Shown: positions 1 through 10,745, numbered from the stretch's first letter. The stretch is 45,186 nt of DNA from Patulibacter sp040675535 (GCF_040675535.1 NZ_JBFAPC010000026.1:1-45186), one strand, 5' to 3'. Numbers and translations are program-made. Notes: generated by a model from the sequence alone, not told the origin.

Positions 1-282
1 GGCGGCCGGTGCGGCGGGCTTCGCAGCCGCCGCGGGGGTCGGAGCGACGGCCGCGGGGGCCGTCGCAGTCTCGGGCTTCGCCGGGGTTCCGGGAGCCTCG
101 TCTGTCGCCGCCGAGCTCTTCAGCTCGGAGCCCTTGGCCTGAATCAGACGCACCGCGACGCCCTCGTCGACCGAGGACGACGCCGTTGCGATGTCGTGCC
201 CGTCCGCTTGGAGGGCATCGAGCACCGTCTTGCTCGGGAGGCCATGGGCCTTGGCGATCTCGTGAACGCGCTTCTTCGCCAT
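1..282 (-). CDS. infB: Translation initiation factor IF-2, N-terminal part (cut by window edge)
   Basis: IF-2 is the GTPase that places initiator tRNA on the 30S subunit. Only the first 94 codons are in the window. Residues 1-50 match the IF2_N domain (MAKKRVHEIAKAHGLPSKTV, then VLDALQADGHDI), and from about residue 50 an Ala/Pro-rich linker begins, as is usual in high-GC IF-2. The GTPase domains lie beyond base 1. I chose the ATG at 282-280 because the IF2_N motif begins directly there. It shares one base with the ylxR stop (TGATG), so translation is probably coupled to ylxR; no strong ribosome binding site is visible. It is the last visible gene of the rimP-nusA-ylxR-infB block. Confidence 0.93.
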   Translation of the reverse strand, partial: MAKKRVHEIAKAHGLPSKTVLDALQADGHDIATASSSVDEGVAVRLIQAKGSELKSSAATDEAPGTPAKPETATAPAAVAPTPAAAAKPAAPAA

Positions 283-523
283 CAAATAAAAGAGTGTAGA
301 AAGTCCGGGTCGTTGCTGATGGGCCGTCGGAACGCGCGGTTGAATGCGCGCCGTTTGACGGCCTCCTGGGCGCACGTGTGATCGCACACGTACGCGCCTC
401 GTCCTGGGAGCCGGCGCGCGTCGTCGCGGACCACGTGGTCCGCCACGACGGCGAGGCGGAGGAGCTCCGCCTGGGGCCTGCGTCGGTCGCAACCGACGCA
501 GCGCCTCTCGGGCTGATGTCCGC
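282..523 (-). CDS. ylxR: YlxR-family RNA-binding protein, start codon not recognisable
   Basis: YlxR is a small RNA-binding protein encoded between nusA and infB in many bacteria. From base 512 leftwards the frame reads the YlxR signature: PERRCVGCDRRRPQAELLRL, then VVRDD, then GRGAYVCDHTCAQEAVKRR and AFNRAFRR, ending DPDFLHSFI and a TGA that overlaps the infB ATG by one base. The paired Cys motifs and the GRGAYVC core are intact. The oddity is the start: between an in-frame stop near 680 and the first YlxR motif there is no ATG, GTG, TTG or CTG in this frame, which overlaps the end of nusA. Candidate explanations are an indel in the sequence, frameshift fusion to NusA, or an unusual start. 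The right boundary is therefore approximate. Family assignment is secure. Confidence 0.8.
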
Positions 524-2143
524 CTACGTCGACGGTACGTCCTCCACGTCGCCCTCTGCGAGGGCGCCCTCGTCCTGCTGCTCGCCGGCCAGGACGGCCT
601 CCTCGGTGGCCTCGCCGACGAACTCCTCGTCGACCTCGGTCACCTCGCCGTCCTCGCCCACGAGGACCTCGCCGTCCTCACCGACCTCGAGCTCCTCGAC
701 CTCGAGCGGCTCGCCGGCGTCGTCCACCTGCTCCACGGGACCCTCGGCTGCGACGCGCTCGGCGTACGCCTCCTCGGCGCGCGTGACGATGTCCTGGACG
801 TCCTCCTGGGACTTGTCCGGGTCGGCGAGCGCGTCGAGCTCGTCCTCCGGCAGGTCCTCGAGGAGCGCCACCTCGACGGCACCGAAGCGCACCAGCGCCT
901 GGTGCATCGGGAGACCGCAGAAGATGGAGCCCGGCAGCGAGGCGTTCGGGCAGCGGCGGCCGCTCGTGAGGACGGCGGAGCAGCGGCCGTCGCCGATCGG
1001 CTCCTCCTCGCCCTCCTCCACGTCAGGATTGCCTGCCCCCCCACCCGCGGCCTGGGCGAGCGCGTCGCTGGCCTTCTTGATGTCGATCCGCCAGCCGGTC
1101 AGGCGCGCGGCGAGCCGCACGTTCTGCCCCTCGCGGCCGATCGCCTTCGTCAGGTCCTCGTCGGGAACGATGACCGTCGCCTGACGGAGCTCGTCGTCGA
1201 TGAAGACCTCGCGCACCTGCGCGGGCGACAGAGCCTTGGCGATGAAGCGCCCGGGCTCGTCGTTGAAGGGGATGATGTCGATCTTCTCGCCCTTGAGCTC
1301 CGACACGACCATGCGGACGCGGGAGCCACGGGGGCCGACGCACGCGCCGACGGGATCGACGCCGGAGGCGTGCGAGACGACCGCGATCTTCGAGCGGTAG
1401 CCCGGCTCGCGGGCGACGCCGGTGATCTCCACCAGGCCGTCGGCGATCTCGGGGACCTCGAGCTCGAAGAGCGCGCGGATGACCTCGGGGTCGCGGCGGG
1501 AGACGATGATCGACGGGCCCTTCGCGGACTGCGAGACCTCCTTGATCACCGCCTTCAGGCGCTGGTTGTGGTCGTAGCGCTCGCCGAAGACCTGCTCGGA
1601 GCGCGGCAGCAGGGCCTCGACGCGGTCGCGGAGCTGCAGCAGCGTGTAGCGGTTGTCCGACTGCTGGACGATGCCGGTGACCATCTCGCCGACGCGGTCC
1701 GCGAACTCGTCGTACATCATGTCGCGCTCGGCCTCGCGGATCCGCTGCAGGATGACCTGCTTGGCGGTCTGCGCGGCGATGCGACCGAAGTCGTCGGGCG
1801 TGACGTCCTGCTCCGGGATCTCGTCCCGGTGCTCGACGAGCTTCTCGGCCGGGATCTCGATCTCGGTCGGCTCGATCCACTCGCCCGTCTCGGGGTCCTC
1901 GTAGCTCTGCTCGTCGATGGTGTCGACGATCAGGCCGGCCTCGAGCATCTCGGGCACGAGCAGCTCGATGACCCGGTACTCGCCGTTCTCGGTGTCGAGC
2001 TCGACGCGGGCGTACTTCGCGGCGTCGGGCTGCTTCTTGTACGCAGAGAGGAGGGCGTCCTCGAGCGCGGCGATGAGCCGCTCCTCGGGGATGTTCTTCT
2101 CGCGCGCCAGGGCGCGCATGGCGTCTACGATCTCGCGGGACAT
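524..2143 (-). CDS. nusA: Transcription termination/antitermination factor NusA with C-terminal extension
   Basis: NusA binds RNA polymerase and nascent RNA and tunes pausing, termination and antitermination. The 539-residue product has the N-terminal polymerase-binding domain (1-130), an S1 domain (about 150-215), KH1 with GACVGPRGSRV near 266-276 and KH2 with AIGREGQNVRLA at 334-345. The core normally ends near residue 350 in actinobacteria. Here about 185 residues follow: a Cys/His cluster (C388, C398, C409, H414) that reads like a small treble-clef or zinc-finger motif (CSAVLTSGRRCPN, then PGSIFC), then a strongly acidic tail with two VGEDGEV repeats. The ATG at 2143 lies 7 nt after the rimP stop, so the genes are co-transcribed. 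The core call is certain; the role of the extension is unknown. Confidence 0.97.
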   Translation of the reverse strand: MSREIVDAMRALAREKNIPEERLIAALEDALLSAYKKQPDAAKYARVELDTENGEYRVIELLVPEMLEAGLIVDTIDEQSYEDPETGEWIEPTEIEIPAEKLVEHRDEIPEQDVTPDDFGRIAAQTAKQVILQRIREAERDMMYDEFADRVGEMVTGIVQQSDNRYTLLQLRDRVEALLPRSEQVFGERYDHNQRLKAVIKEVSQSAKGPSIIVSRRDPEVIRALFELEVPEIADGLVEITGVAREPGYRSKIAVVSHASGVDPVGACVGPRGSRVRMVVSELKGEKIDIIPFNDEPGRFIAKALSPAQVREVFIDDELRQATVIVPDEDLTKAIGREGQNVRLAARLTGWRIDIKKASDALAQAAGGGAGNPDVEEGEEEPIGDGRCSAVLTSGRRCPNASLPGSIFCGLPMHQALVRFGAVEVALLEDLPEDELDALADPDKSQEDVQDIVTRAEEAYAERVAAEGPVEQVDDAGEPLEVEELEVGEDGEVLVGEDGEVTEVDEEFVGEATEEAVLAGEQQDEGALAEGDVEDVPST

Positions 2144-2150
2144 CTCGCTC

Positions 2151-2594
2151 CTACTCCTCGACGAGGTTGCTGCGATGGATCTCGGCGTAGGGGATCGTCA
2201 CGACGCCCCCGTCGGCCGCCAAGGTGACTGCGTGCTCGTCGCTGCCGACGAGCTCCCCCGTGAACGACTTGCGGGGCTCGTCCGAGTCCCCGCCCGCCAC
2301 CGCGATGGGCTGCCGCGTACGGACCTTGACCTTGCGGCCCGTGTAGCGGCGGTAGTGCTCCGGCTTGACCAGCGGCCGGTCGGTCCCCGGGGAGGAGACC
2401 TCGACCGCGTACTGCTCGCGGAGGCTCTCGAGACCGTGCGTCACGCGGACGCACAAGTCGAGCGTCACGCCGTCCGGATGGTCGATGAGCACGCGCAGCG
2501 TGCCGCCGCCGATGACCTCGGCCAGCAGGACCTCGACCTCGGGCTCTACGGCCCGGAGCTGGTCCTCGACGATGTCCTGGATGGGGGCGGTCAT
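2151..2594 (-). CDS. rimP: Ribosome maturation factor RimP
   Basis: RimP assists 30S subunit maturation. The 147-residue product begins MTAPIQDIVEDQLRAVEPEV and carries the RimP core (DHPDGVTLDLCVRVT, SPGTDRPL, then the C-terminal SH3-like segment KVKVRTRQPI and GGVVTIPYAEIHRSNL). The reading frame is open further upstream, but the ATG at 2594 aligns with the usual N-terminus and lies directly after the leader hairpin, so I prefer it. It is the first gene of the rimP-nusA-ylxR-infB unit. Length and domain order are normal for the family. Confidence 0.93.
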   Translation of the reverse strand: MTAPIQDIVEDQLRAVEPEVEVLLAEVIGGGTLRVLIDHPDGVTLDLCVRVTHGLESLREQYAVEVSSPGTDRPLVKPEHYRRYTGRKVKVRTRQPIAVAGGDSDEPRKSFTGELVGSDEHAVTLAADGGVVTIPYAEIHRSNLVEE

Positions 2595-2609
2595 GATGGG
2601 TTCGGCCAC

Positions 2610-2633
2610 AAAAAAAGCGGGCTCCGTGCCCAC
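2610..2633 (-). terminator. Intrinsic-terminator-like hairpin in the rimP leader (possible attenuator)
   Basis: On the minus strand GTGGGC and GCCCGC form a 6-bp stem (one G-T wobble) around an ACGGA loop, followed at once by a GC and seven T residues. It ends only about 16 nt before the rimP start. The next gene rightwards is divergent (plus strand from 2694), so no upstream minus-strand gene needs terminating. A conditional terminator in the leader is therefore the simplest reading. A possible -10 (TACGAT, minus strand, 2683-2678) would give a leader of roughly 75 nt; this promoter is inference only. Confidence 0.7.
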
Positions 2634-2693
2634 TTCGAAGGTTGCTGCGGAGCGGTGCCCGAAGACACCACGTGTTGATCGTACCATCGGCGC

Positions 2694-3140
2694 ATGCAGG
2701 AAGCTTCGGGCTCACGTGCGGACGACCACGCGGTCGGCGGCGGCGGGCCGCCGGCGGCGCGTGCGGCGTTCGCGGCGCTGGACCGGGTGCTCGCGCGGAT
2801 CGGCGTGGAGCCCCACCGCCCAGCGCCGCTGGAGCGCGGCTTCACGGTCCCCTGCGGCGACTGGCCGCTGCACGTCGGGGCCCGGGTCGTCGAGGGCCTG
2901 CTCGCGGTCCAGGCCGAGGTCGCTCCGCCGGGGACCATCGACCCGTCCTGGCTCCTGCACCGCAACCGGCGCGACCTGCGGCTCGTGCGCTTCGGCAGCT
3001 CGGCCGCCGGCGCGACGTGGGTCCACGGGGAGCTGCCGCTCGGCGCCGCGGACGACGAGGCGCTCGACGCGCTGCTGGGCCGGCTGCTCAGCGCGGCGGA
3101 GGCGGCGCGGGCCGTGGCGACCCGGCCGGAGTGGGCCTGA
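2694..3140 (+). CDS. YbjN / CesT-like small protein, function unknown
   Basis: A 148-residue soluble protein with no signal peptide or membrane segment. The middle part (FTVPCGDWPLHVGARVVEGL, LAVQAEVAPPG, then the WLLHRNR segment and the C-terminal helical GAADDEALDALLGRLL) resembles the YbjN/type III chaperone-like fold often seen in actinobacteria: an alternating beta-sheet followed by a long helix. This is recognition by pattern, not alignment. It is transcribed divergently from rimP with about 100 bp between the two starts, so the promoters probably lie in 2634-2693. I would not assign a specific role. Confidence 0.65.
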   Translation: MQEASGSRADDHAVGGGGPPAARAAFAALDRVLARIGVEPHRPAPLERGFTVPCGDWPLHVGARVVEGLLAVQAEVAPPGTIDPSWLLHRNRRDLRLVRFGSSAAGATWVHGELPLGAADDEALDALLGRLLSAAEAARAVATRPEWA

Positions 3141-3224
3141 GCGGGCAACGCGAGGACCGGCGAGCGGGCCCGGCGGGCGTCACACGTCCCCGGTGGCCTG
3201 CGGGCCCCTCCGCTCGGTGGGTCA

Positions 3225-3728
3225 CTACTCGCCGCCGCCGGGGTCCTCGGGGAGCCCGTCCGCCGGCGCCCCCCACGGACCCTCGCCGGACCGGCGTCTC
3301 CCCTGCTCCGGAGGCAGCCCGTCAGCCGGGTGGTCGTGGCCGACGTGCGCGGCGCCCCCGTCCAGGGCCGCGATCGTGCGGTCGCGGTAGACGCGGTAGT
3401 CGCGGCGGTCGGGCTGCAGCAGCGCCGCGAGCGTCAGCGGCGGCCGGGCCTCGGCGTGGCGGCCCTGCAGCTGCAGCGCCCGGCCGAGGCAGAACTGGGC
3501 GTAGTGGTTGACCGGCTCGAGCTCGACCAGGGCACCGAACTCGTCGGCGGCCTCGTGGTAGCGCTGCGCGCCGAAGAGGGCGCGTCCGAGCGCCTCGCGC
3601 ACCATCCCCGTCGTCGGCTCCAGGTCGCGCGCGCGGCGCAGTGGCAGGGCGGCGGCGTGGTGGTCTCCCTGCTCCAGCAGGCCGACGCCGGAGCGGTACA
3701 GCTCGTAGGCGGAGGGCTCCTCGGACAT
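3225..3728 (-). CDS. Tetratricopeptide-repeat protein
   Basis: The 167-residue product contains about three TPR units between residues 5 and 115: YELYRSGVGLLEQGDHHAAA, ALGRALFGAQRYHEAADEFG and FCLGRALQLQGRHAEAR. The G-x3-YxxA spacing and Pro at repeat ends are typical. The remaining C-terminus is Gly/Pro/Asp-rich and probably disordered. No transmembrane segment or enzyme domain is visible, so it is likely a protein-protein interaction adaptor of unknown partner. It lies downstream of coaBC on the same strand, separated by 55 bp, and could be read through from it. Confidence 0.8.
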   Translation of the reverse strand: MSEEPSAYELYRSGVGLLEQGDHHAAALPLRRARDLEPTTGMVREALGRALFGAQRYHEAADEFGALVELEPVNHYAQFCLGRALQLQGRHAEARPPLTLAALLQPDRRDYRVYRDRTIAALDGGAAHVGHDHPADGLPPEQGRRRSGEGPWGAPADGLPEDPGGGE

Positions 3729-3783
3729 GCCCCCGAGTCTGCCAAACGCGGCGGTCCCGATGGCGGGCGTCGCGTCCGGGCGG

Positions 3784-5049
3784 TCAGCGCGCCCGGGCGG
3801 CGACGACGTCGTCGAGGATCGCGTCGGCGATGTCGGCCTTCGCGGCGCGGGCGACCACGCGGTCGCCGGCGGCGGTGACGATCGTGACGGCGTTGTCGGC
3901 GGCGTCGAACGCGATCCCCGGCTGGGAGACGTCGTTGACGACGACGGCGTCGAGGCCCTTGCGCACGAGCTTGTCCCGGGCGTGCACGACCGCCTGGTCG
4001 CCGTGCTCCGCGGCGAAGCCGACGAGCGTCTGCCCGTCGCGCCGGCGGCCCGAGAGCTCGATCAGGATGTCGGCCGTCGCCTCGAGCTCGATCGTCATCC
4101 CCGTCCGGCCCTGCTTCTTGATCTTGCCGGCGCTCGGGTCGACGGGCCGGAAGTCCGCGACGGCCGCGGCCATGACGAGGACGTCGGCGTCGTCGAACGC
4201 GGTGGCGCAGGCGACGCGCAGCTCCTCGGCCGTCGACACCGGCACGACGGTGCAGCCGGCGGGGTCGGGCAGGCCGACGTTCGCCGCCGCGACGGTGACC
4301 GTGGCGCCACGGGCCGCGGCGCGCTCGGCGACCGCGTAGCCCATGCGCCCGGACGAGCGGTTGCCGACGAAGCGGACCGCGTCGATCGGCTCGCGGGTCC
4401 CACCGGCGGAGACGAGCACCCGGACGCCCGCGAGGTCCTGCGCGACCGGAGCCCCGGCCGAGGATGCCGCGGAGCCGCCGGCGAAGGCCGACTCGACCGC
4501 GGCGAGCAGCTCGTCCGGCTCGGCGACCCGGCCGTCGCCGTGCTCGCCCTTGGACGCCAGCGCGCCGCTGCCGGGGTCGATCACGACCGCGCCGTCCTCG
4601 CGGAGGCGCGCGACGTTGCGGACGGTGGCCGGGTGGTGCCACATGCGGTGGTTCATCGCCGGTGCGACGAGCACGGGGCAGTCGGCGGCCAGGTACGCGG
4701 AGCTCAGCAGCGAGTCGGCGCGGCCGGTGGCCAGGCCCGCGATCGCGTTGGCGGTCGCCGGGGCGATCAGGAAGGCGTCGGCGTTCTCGACGAGCGCGAG
4801 GTGGCTGATCGCCGCGTGCGTCGGCAGCGGGTCGCCGGGGAACGCGCCGCGGAGCGGATCGGGCTCGAACTCGTCCGTGAGCACCGGCGCGCCCGTGATG
4901 GCGCGGAAGGTCTCCGGCGCGACGAAGCGTTGCGACGTCGGCGTCTGGATCACGCGCACCTGGTGGCCGGCCGCGGTGGCCAGGCGCACGAGCAGGACGG
5001 ACTTGTACGCGGCGATGCCGCCGGTGACGCCGAGGAGCAGCCGAGCCAT
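3784..5049 (-). CDS. coaBC: Bifunctional phosphopantothenoylcysteine decarboxylase / phosphopantothenate-cysteine ligase
   Basis: CoaBC makes 4'-phosphopantetheine in coenzyme A synthesis: the CoaB half joins 4'-phosphopantothenate and cysteine using CTP, and the CoaC half decarboxylates the product with FMN. The 421-residue protein has the flavoprotein domain first (GVTGGIAAYKS at 7-17, the ISHL histidine near 83, PAMNHRMW at 130-137), then the ligase domain (VLVSAGGTREPIDAVRFVGN, SSGRMG, KIKKQ, VGFAAEH). The flap that carries a Cys in E. coli Dfp reads GALASKGEHGDGR here (162-174), so Ser166 or nearby residues replace it; my recollection is that many actinobacterial CoaBC proteins also lack that Cys. 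It follows rpoZ, as in other actinobacteria, but after a 189-bp hairpin-rich gap. Confidence 0.97.
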   Translation of the reverse strand: MARLLLGVTGGIAAYKSVLLVRLATAAGHQVRVIQTPTSQRFVAPETFRAITGAPVLTDEFEPDPLRGAFPGDPLPTHAAISHLALVENADAFLIAPATANAIAGLATGRADSLLSSAYLAADCPVLVAPAMNHRMWHHPATVRNVARLREDGAVVIDPGSGALASKGEHGDGRVAEPDELLAAVESAFAGGSAASSAGAPVAQDLAGVRVLVSAGGTREPIDAVRFVGNRSSGRMGYAVAERAAARGATVTVAAANVGLPDPAGCTVVPVSTAEELRVACATAFDDADVLVMAAAVADFRPVDPSAGKIKKQGRTGMTIELEATADILIELSGRRRDGQTLVGFAAEHGDQAVVHARDKLVRKGLDAVVVNDVSQPGIAFDAADNAVTIVTAAGDRVVARAAKADIADAILDDVVAARAR

Positions 5050-5238
5050 GTCCAGGAGTTTCCCGGAAACGTTCTAGAAGCCGCCCGGTGCGCCGCGCGT
5101 CGGGCCGCCGCAGTGACACGACAGGAGCGCCGCGTCCGCTGGGCCACGGGTCGACGATCGACCCCACGAACGACGAACGCCGCTCGAGGCGGCGTCCGTA
5201 CGACGTTCTTGCCGGCCGCCCGCGGGCGGCCGTGCGAC
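5050..5238 (-). other. Hairpin-rich spacer between rpoZ and coaBC
   Basis: This 189-bp spacer has no gene but three strong inverted repeats: 5148-5164 (7-bp arms GGGTCGA/TCGACCC), 5177-5195 (7-bp arms ACGCCGC/GCGGCGT around TCGAG) and 5213-5232 (a perfect 20-bp palindrome centred on CGCG). None is followed by a clear T tract. Close to the coaBC start are two smaller palindromes, GTTTC-CCG-GAAAC at 5058-5070 and TTCTAGAA at 5072-5079, which could be an operator. The arrangement suggests RNA processing, partial termination after rpoZ, or a separate coaBC promoter. Confidence 0.55.
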
Positions 5239-5466
5239 CTACCGGTAGCGGTAGGTGATCTTGCCGGCCGCGACCTCTTCGAGGGCGATCGTCAGGTAGT
5301 TCTTCGACGCCGTCTCCACCATCGGGGGCGGGAACTCGTCGAAGGCGCCCTCACCGAGGTTGTGGTAATAGGCGTTGATCTGCCGGGCCCGCTTCGCCGC
5401 CACGAGGACCGACGCGTAGTTCGAGTCGACGTGGTCGAGCAGCTGGTCCATGCGCGGAGAGATCAC
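5239..5466 (-). CDS. rpoZ: DNA-directed RNA polymerase omega subunit
   Basis: Omega helps fold and recruit the beta-prime subunit of RNA polymerase. The 75-residue product has the actinobacterial omega pattern: ISPRMDQLLDHVDSNYASVL, VAAKRARQINAYYHNLGEG, FDEFPPPMVETASKNYLTIA, LEEVAAGKI. I prefer the GTG at 5466 because the conserved ISPR segment lies before the internal Met; the ATG at 5451 (70 residues) is the alternative. It follows gmk by 85 bp in the conserved mihF-gmk-rpoZ-coaBC order. Confidence 0.94.
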   Translation of the reverse strand: MISPRMDQLLDHVDSNYASVLVAAKRARQINAYYHNLGEGAFDEFPPPMVETASKNYLTIALEEVAAGKITYRYR

Positions 5467-5551
5467 AGACCAAGTGTAGCGCGGTCCACCGGCGGCCCCG
5501 GATCGGGGTCGCGGCGGGCGGCGCCGGAGGACCGCCGGGGCGGTCCCGGGA

Positions 5552-6121
5552 TCAGGCGCCGTTGGTCGCCGGGAGCTGCGCGCTGACGAGCGCCTCGAGC
5601 TCCGAGACCGTCGACTCGAGGTCGTCGTTGACGATCCGGTGGTCGAACTCGTGCTGGCTCTCGAGCTCCGTCCGGGAGACGTCGAGCCGCCGGGCGATCG
5701 TGTCCGCGCCGTCGGTGCCGCGGCCCTCGAGCCGCTGCTGCAGGACCTCGAACGACGGCGGGACGACGAAGACCTGGACGGCCTCCGGCATCGTCTCGCG
5801 GATCTGGCGGGCACCCTGGACCTCGATCTCGAGGACCACCGGAGCGCCCTCGCCGAGGTGGCGGTCGAGCTCCTCGCGCAGCGTGCCGTAGCGGCGGCCG
5901 GCGTACTCGGCGTGCTCCACGAAGTCGCCGTCCTCGACCCGACGGGCGAACTCGTCCTCGTCGAGGAACCAGTAGTCGCGGCCGTGCTCCTCGCCCTCGC
6001 GCATCGGGCGCGTGGTGGCGGAGACCGAGAGGCGGAGCTCGGGGTGGCTCTCGCGGAGCCGGCGGATGAGCGTGCCCTTCCCGACCCCCGAGGGGCCGGT
6101 GATGACGAAGACGCGAGCCAC
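5552..6121 (-). CDS. gmk: Guanylate kinase
   Basis: Guanylate kinase phosphorylates GMP to GDP with ATP, essential for nucleotide supply. The 189-residue product is of normal length, with the P-loop GPSGVGKGT at 9-17, the GMP-binding segment SVSATTRPMREGEEHGRDYW, the GTLREEL region, VLEIEVQGARQIR and the lid residues FVVPPS. The start at 6121 directly precedes ARVFVITGPSG, as expected. It lies 13 bp downstream of mihF and was probably co-transcribed with it and with rpoZ. Confidence 0.97.
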   Translation of the reverse strand: MARVFVITGPSGVGKGTLIRRLRESHPELRLSVSATTRPMREGEEHGRDYWFLDEDEFARRVEDGDFVEHAEYAGRRYGTLREELDRHLGEGAPVVLEIEVQGARQIRETMPEAVQVFVVPPSFEVLQQRLEGRGTDGADTIARRLDVSRTELESQHEFDHRIVNDDLESTVSELEALVSAQLPATNGA

Positions 6122-6134
6122 GAGGACCCGCCGC

Positions 6135-6485
6135 TCAGCCGCGCGGGCTGCGCAGCGACTGCACGAGCTCGGCGCGCTGGCGCGGCGTCAGTCCGCCGAT
6201 GGTCTTCGAGGCGGAGATGCGGCACTGCTGCAGGATCTTGCCCGCGCGCACCCGGCCGTACTTCGGGACCGCCAGCAGCATGTCCACGACCTTCGCCGTC
6301 TCGAGCCACTCGGGTGGGTCCATCAGGAGCCGGTCGATCGACTGACGACCGGACTTCAGGTCGCGCTTGAGCGCCGCGCGCTGGGAGCGGACCTCGTTCG
6401 CACGCTGCAGCGCGTCCATGCGCTGGTTGAGCGACCGCTCCGGTGTGGCCGAGGACTTGGAAGGGGCGTTGGCGGCGGTCGACAT
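6135..6485 (-). CDS. mihF: Actinobacterial integration host factor (mIHF type)
   Basis: mIHF is a nucleoid-associated DNA-binding protein of actinobacteria, unrelated to proteobacterial HU/IHF, with a helix-two-turn-helix at the C-terminus. The 116-residue product shows the family core: the long helix with QRANEVRSQRAALKRDLKSG, then LLMDPPEWLETAKVVDMLLA and VPKYGRVRAGKILQQCRISA, then TIGGLTPRQRAELV. The basic N-terminal tail (1-15) is low-complexity. Its place directly before gmk is conserved in actinobacteria. It is separated from the pyrimidine operon by a 154-bp hairpin-containing region that probably holds its promoter. Confidence 0.93.
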   Translation of the reverse strand: MSTAANAPSKSSATPERSLNQRMDALQRANEVRSQRAALKRDLKSGRQSIDRLLMDPPEWLETAKVVDMLLAVPKYGRVRAGKILQQCRISASKTIGGLTPRQRAELVQSLRSPRG

Positions 6486-6539
6486 CGCGGGGCGAGTCTA
6501 CCCGGCCGCCGCGTCCTTCGCGGCCCCCGGACGCCAACT

Positions 6540-6579
6540 CACCTCGACCTCGAGTCGAGGTGCAGGTATGGCCCTGCAC
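6540..6579 (-). other. Overlapping alternative hairpins between pyrD and mihF
   Basis: Arms CACCTCGAC (6540-6548) and GTCGAGGTG (6554-6562) form a perfect 9-bp stem with a 5-nt loop. A second stem, GTGCAGG (6560-6566) with CCTGCAC (6573-6579), shares three bases with it, so the two cannot form fully together. There is no T tract. The site follows the end of the pyrimidine operon and precedes mihF. It could terminate pyr transcription, act as a leader switch for mihF, or be an operator for a dimeric protein. Confidence 0.55.
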
Positions 6580-6639
6580 GTCGAGTGTTGGTGCCGTTGC
6601 GGCTAGCAGAAATTCGGTCCCGAAGGATGCTCCGAACGT

Positions 6640-7535
6640 CTAGCCGAGCCAGTCGGCGAGGAGATCCGTGAACACGCCGGGGTCCTCCGCGGCGTCCCAG
6701 TACGTCGTCGCCAGGCCGACGGCCGCTGCTCCTGCGGCCAGCAGGTCCCGGACGTCCTGCCCGCTGCGGACGCCCCCGCAGCCGACGATGTCGACCTCCG
6801 TGGGCAGCAGCGACCGCAGTTGGGCGACTTGTCCCAGCGCGATCGGCTTCATCGCGCCACCCGAGACGCCGCCGAATCCGACGTCGATCGCGGGTCGTCC
6901 GTCCGTCCGCACGACGAGGCCGTTGGGAAAGGTGTTGCAGCTGACGACGAACCGGGCGCCGGCGTCGGCGGCCGCCGACGCGACCTCGGCGAGCAGCACG
7001 GGATCCGACAGCGGCGAGAGCTTGACGCCGACCGGGACGGCGGTCCCGGCGGCGGCACGCAGCGACCGCGAGACGAGCTCGGGGTCGAAGGACATGATCC
7101 GCTCCTGCTCGCCCTCGGACCAGACGTTGGGGCAGCCGAGGTTCAGCTCGACGAGGTCCGCCCCGCCGTCGCCGGCGAGGTGCGCCAGCTCGCCGCACTC
7201 GTCTGGCGAGAACCCCGCGACCGACACGATCAGCGGCTTGCCGGCGGCGCGGGTCGTGGCGGCGAGCTCCGGCAGCAGGTCGCGGTAGAACGCCGACCCG
7301 CGGTTGGGCATGCCCAGCGCGTTGACCGCGTAGCCGGAGCGGGAGGCGTAGACCTCCCCCGCGTTGCCGTCCCGCGGCTCCTTGGTGATCGAGCCGAGCG
7401 TCACCGCCGCCACCGGCGACCGCGCCAGCCGGGCGACGTCGTCGCGCGACTTGGCGGTGCCCGCGGCGTTCAGCACGGGGTGCTCCAGGGCGACCCCCGC
7501 GACGCTCGTGGCCGTCCCGGTCGGGTCGCCCGCGC

Positions 7536-7539
<4 letters not shown>
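6640..7539 (-). CDS. pyrD: Dihydroorotate dehydrogenase, class 1 type
   Basis: PyrD oxidises dihydroorotate to orotate using FMN. The 299-residue product starts at GTG 7539, overlapping the carB stop by 4 nt (GTGA). The class 1 catalytic Cys is present in LNLGCPN (C136), with the FMN/substrate segments VNALGMPNRG, VGVKLSP, SCNTFPNGL and GFGGVSGGAMKPIAL, then GCGGVRSGQD. The GGVSGGAMKPIAL segment resembles the NAD-linked 1B type, which normally works with the iron-sulfur subunit PyrK; no pyrK lies in this window, so the electron acceptor is open. It is the last gene of the operon, where several actinobacteria carry pyrF instead. Confidence 0.92.

Positions 7540-10744
<3,205 letters not shown>

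Positions 10745-10745
<1 letters not shown>

Noticed and set aside
902..2227. Long plus-strand ORF (441 codons) opposite nusA
   Set aside because: Its product is a monotonous Asp/Leu/Arg/Val mixture produced by the antisense of a high-GC gene; nusA on the other strand is unambiguous. The same holds for the other long plus-strand frames opposite coaBC, carB, pyrC, rel, recJ and secDF.
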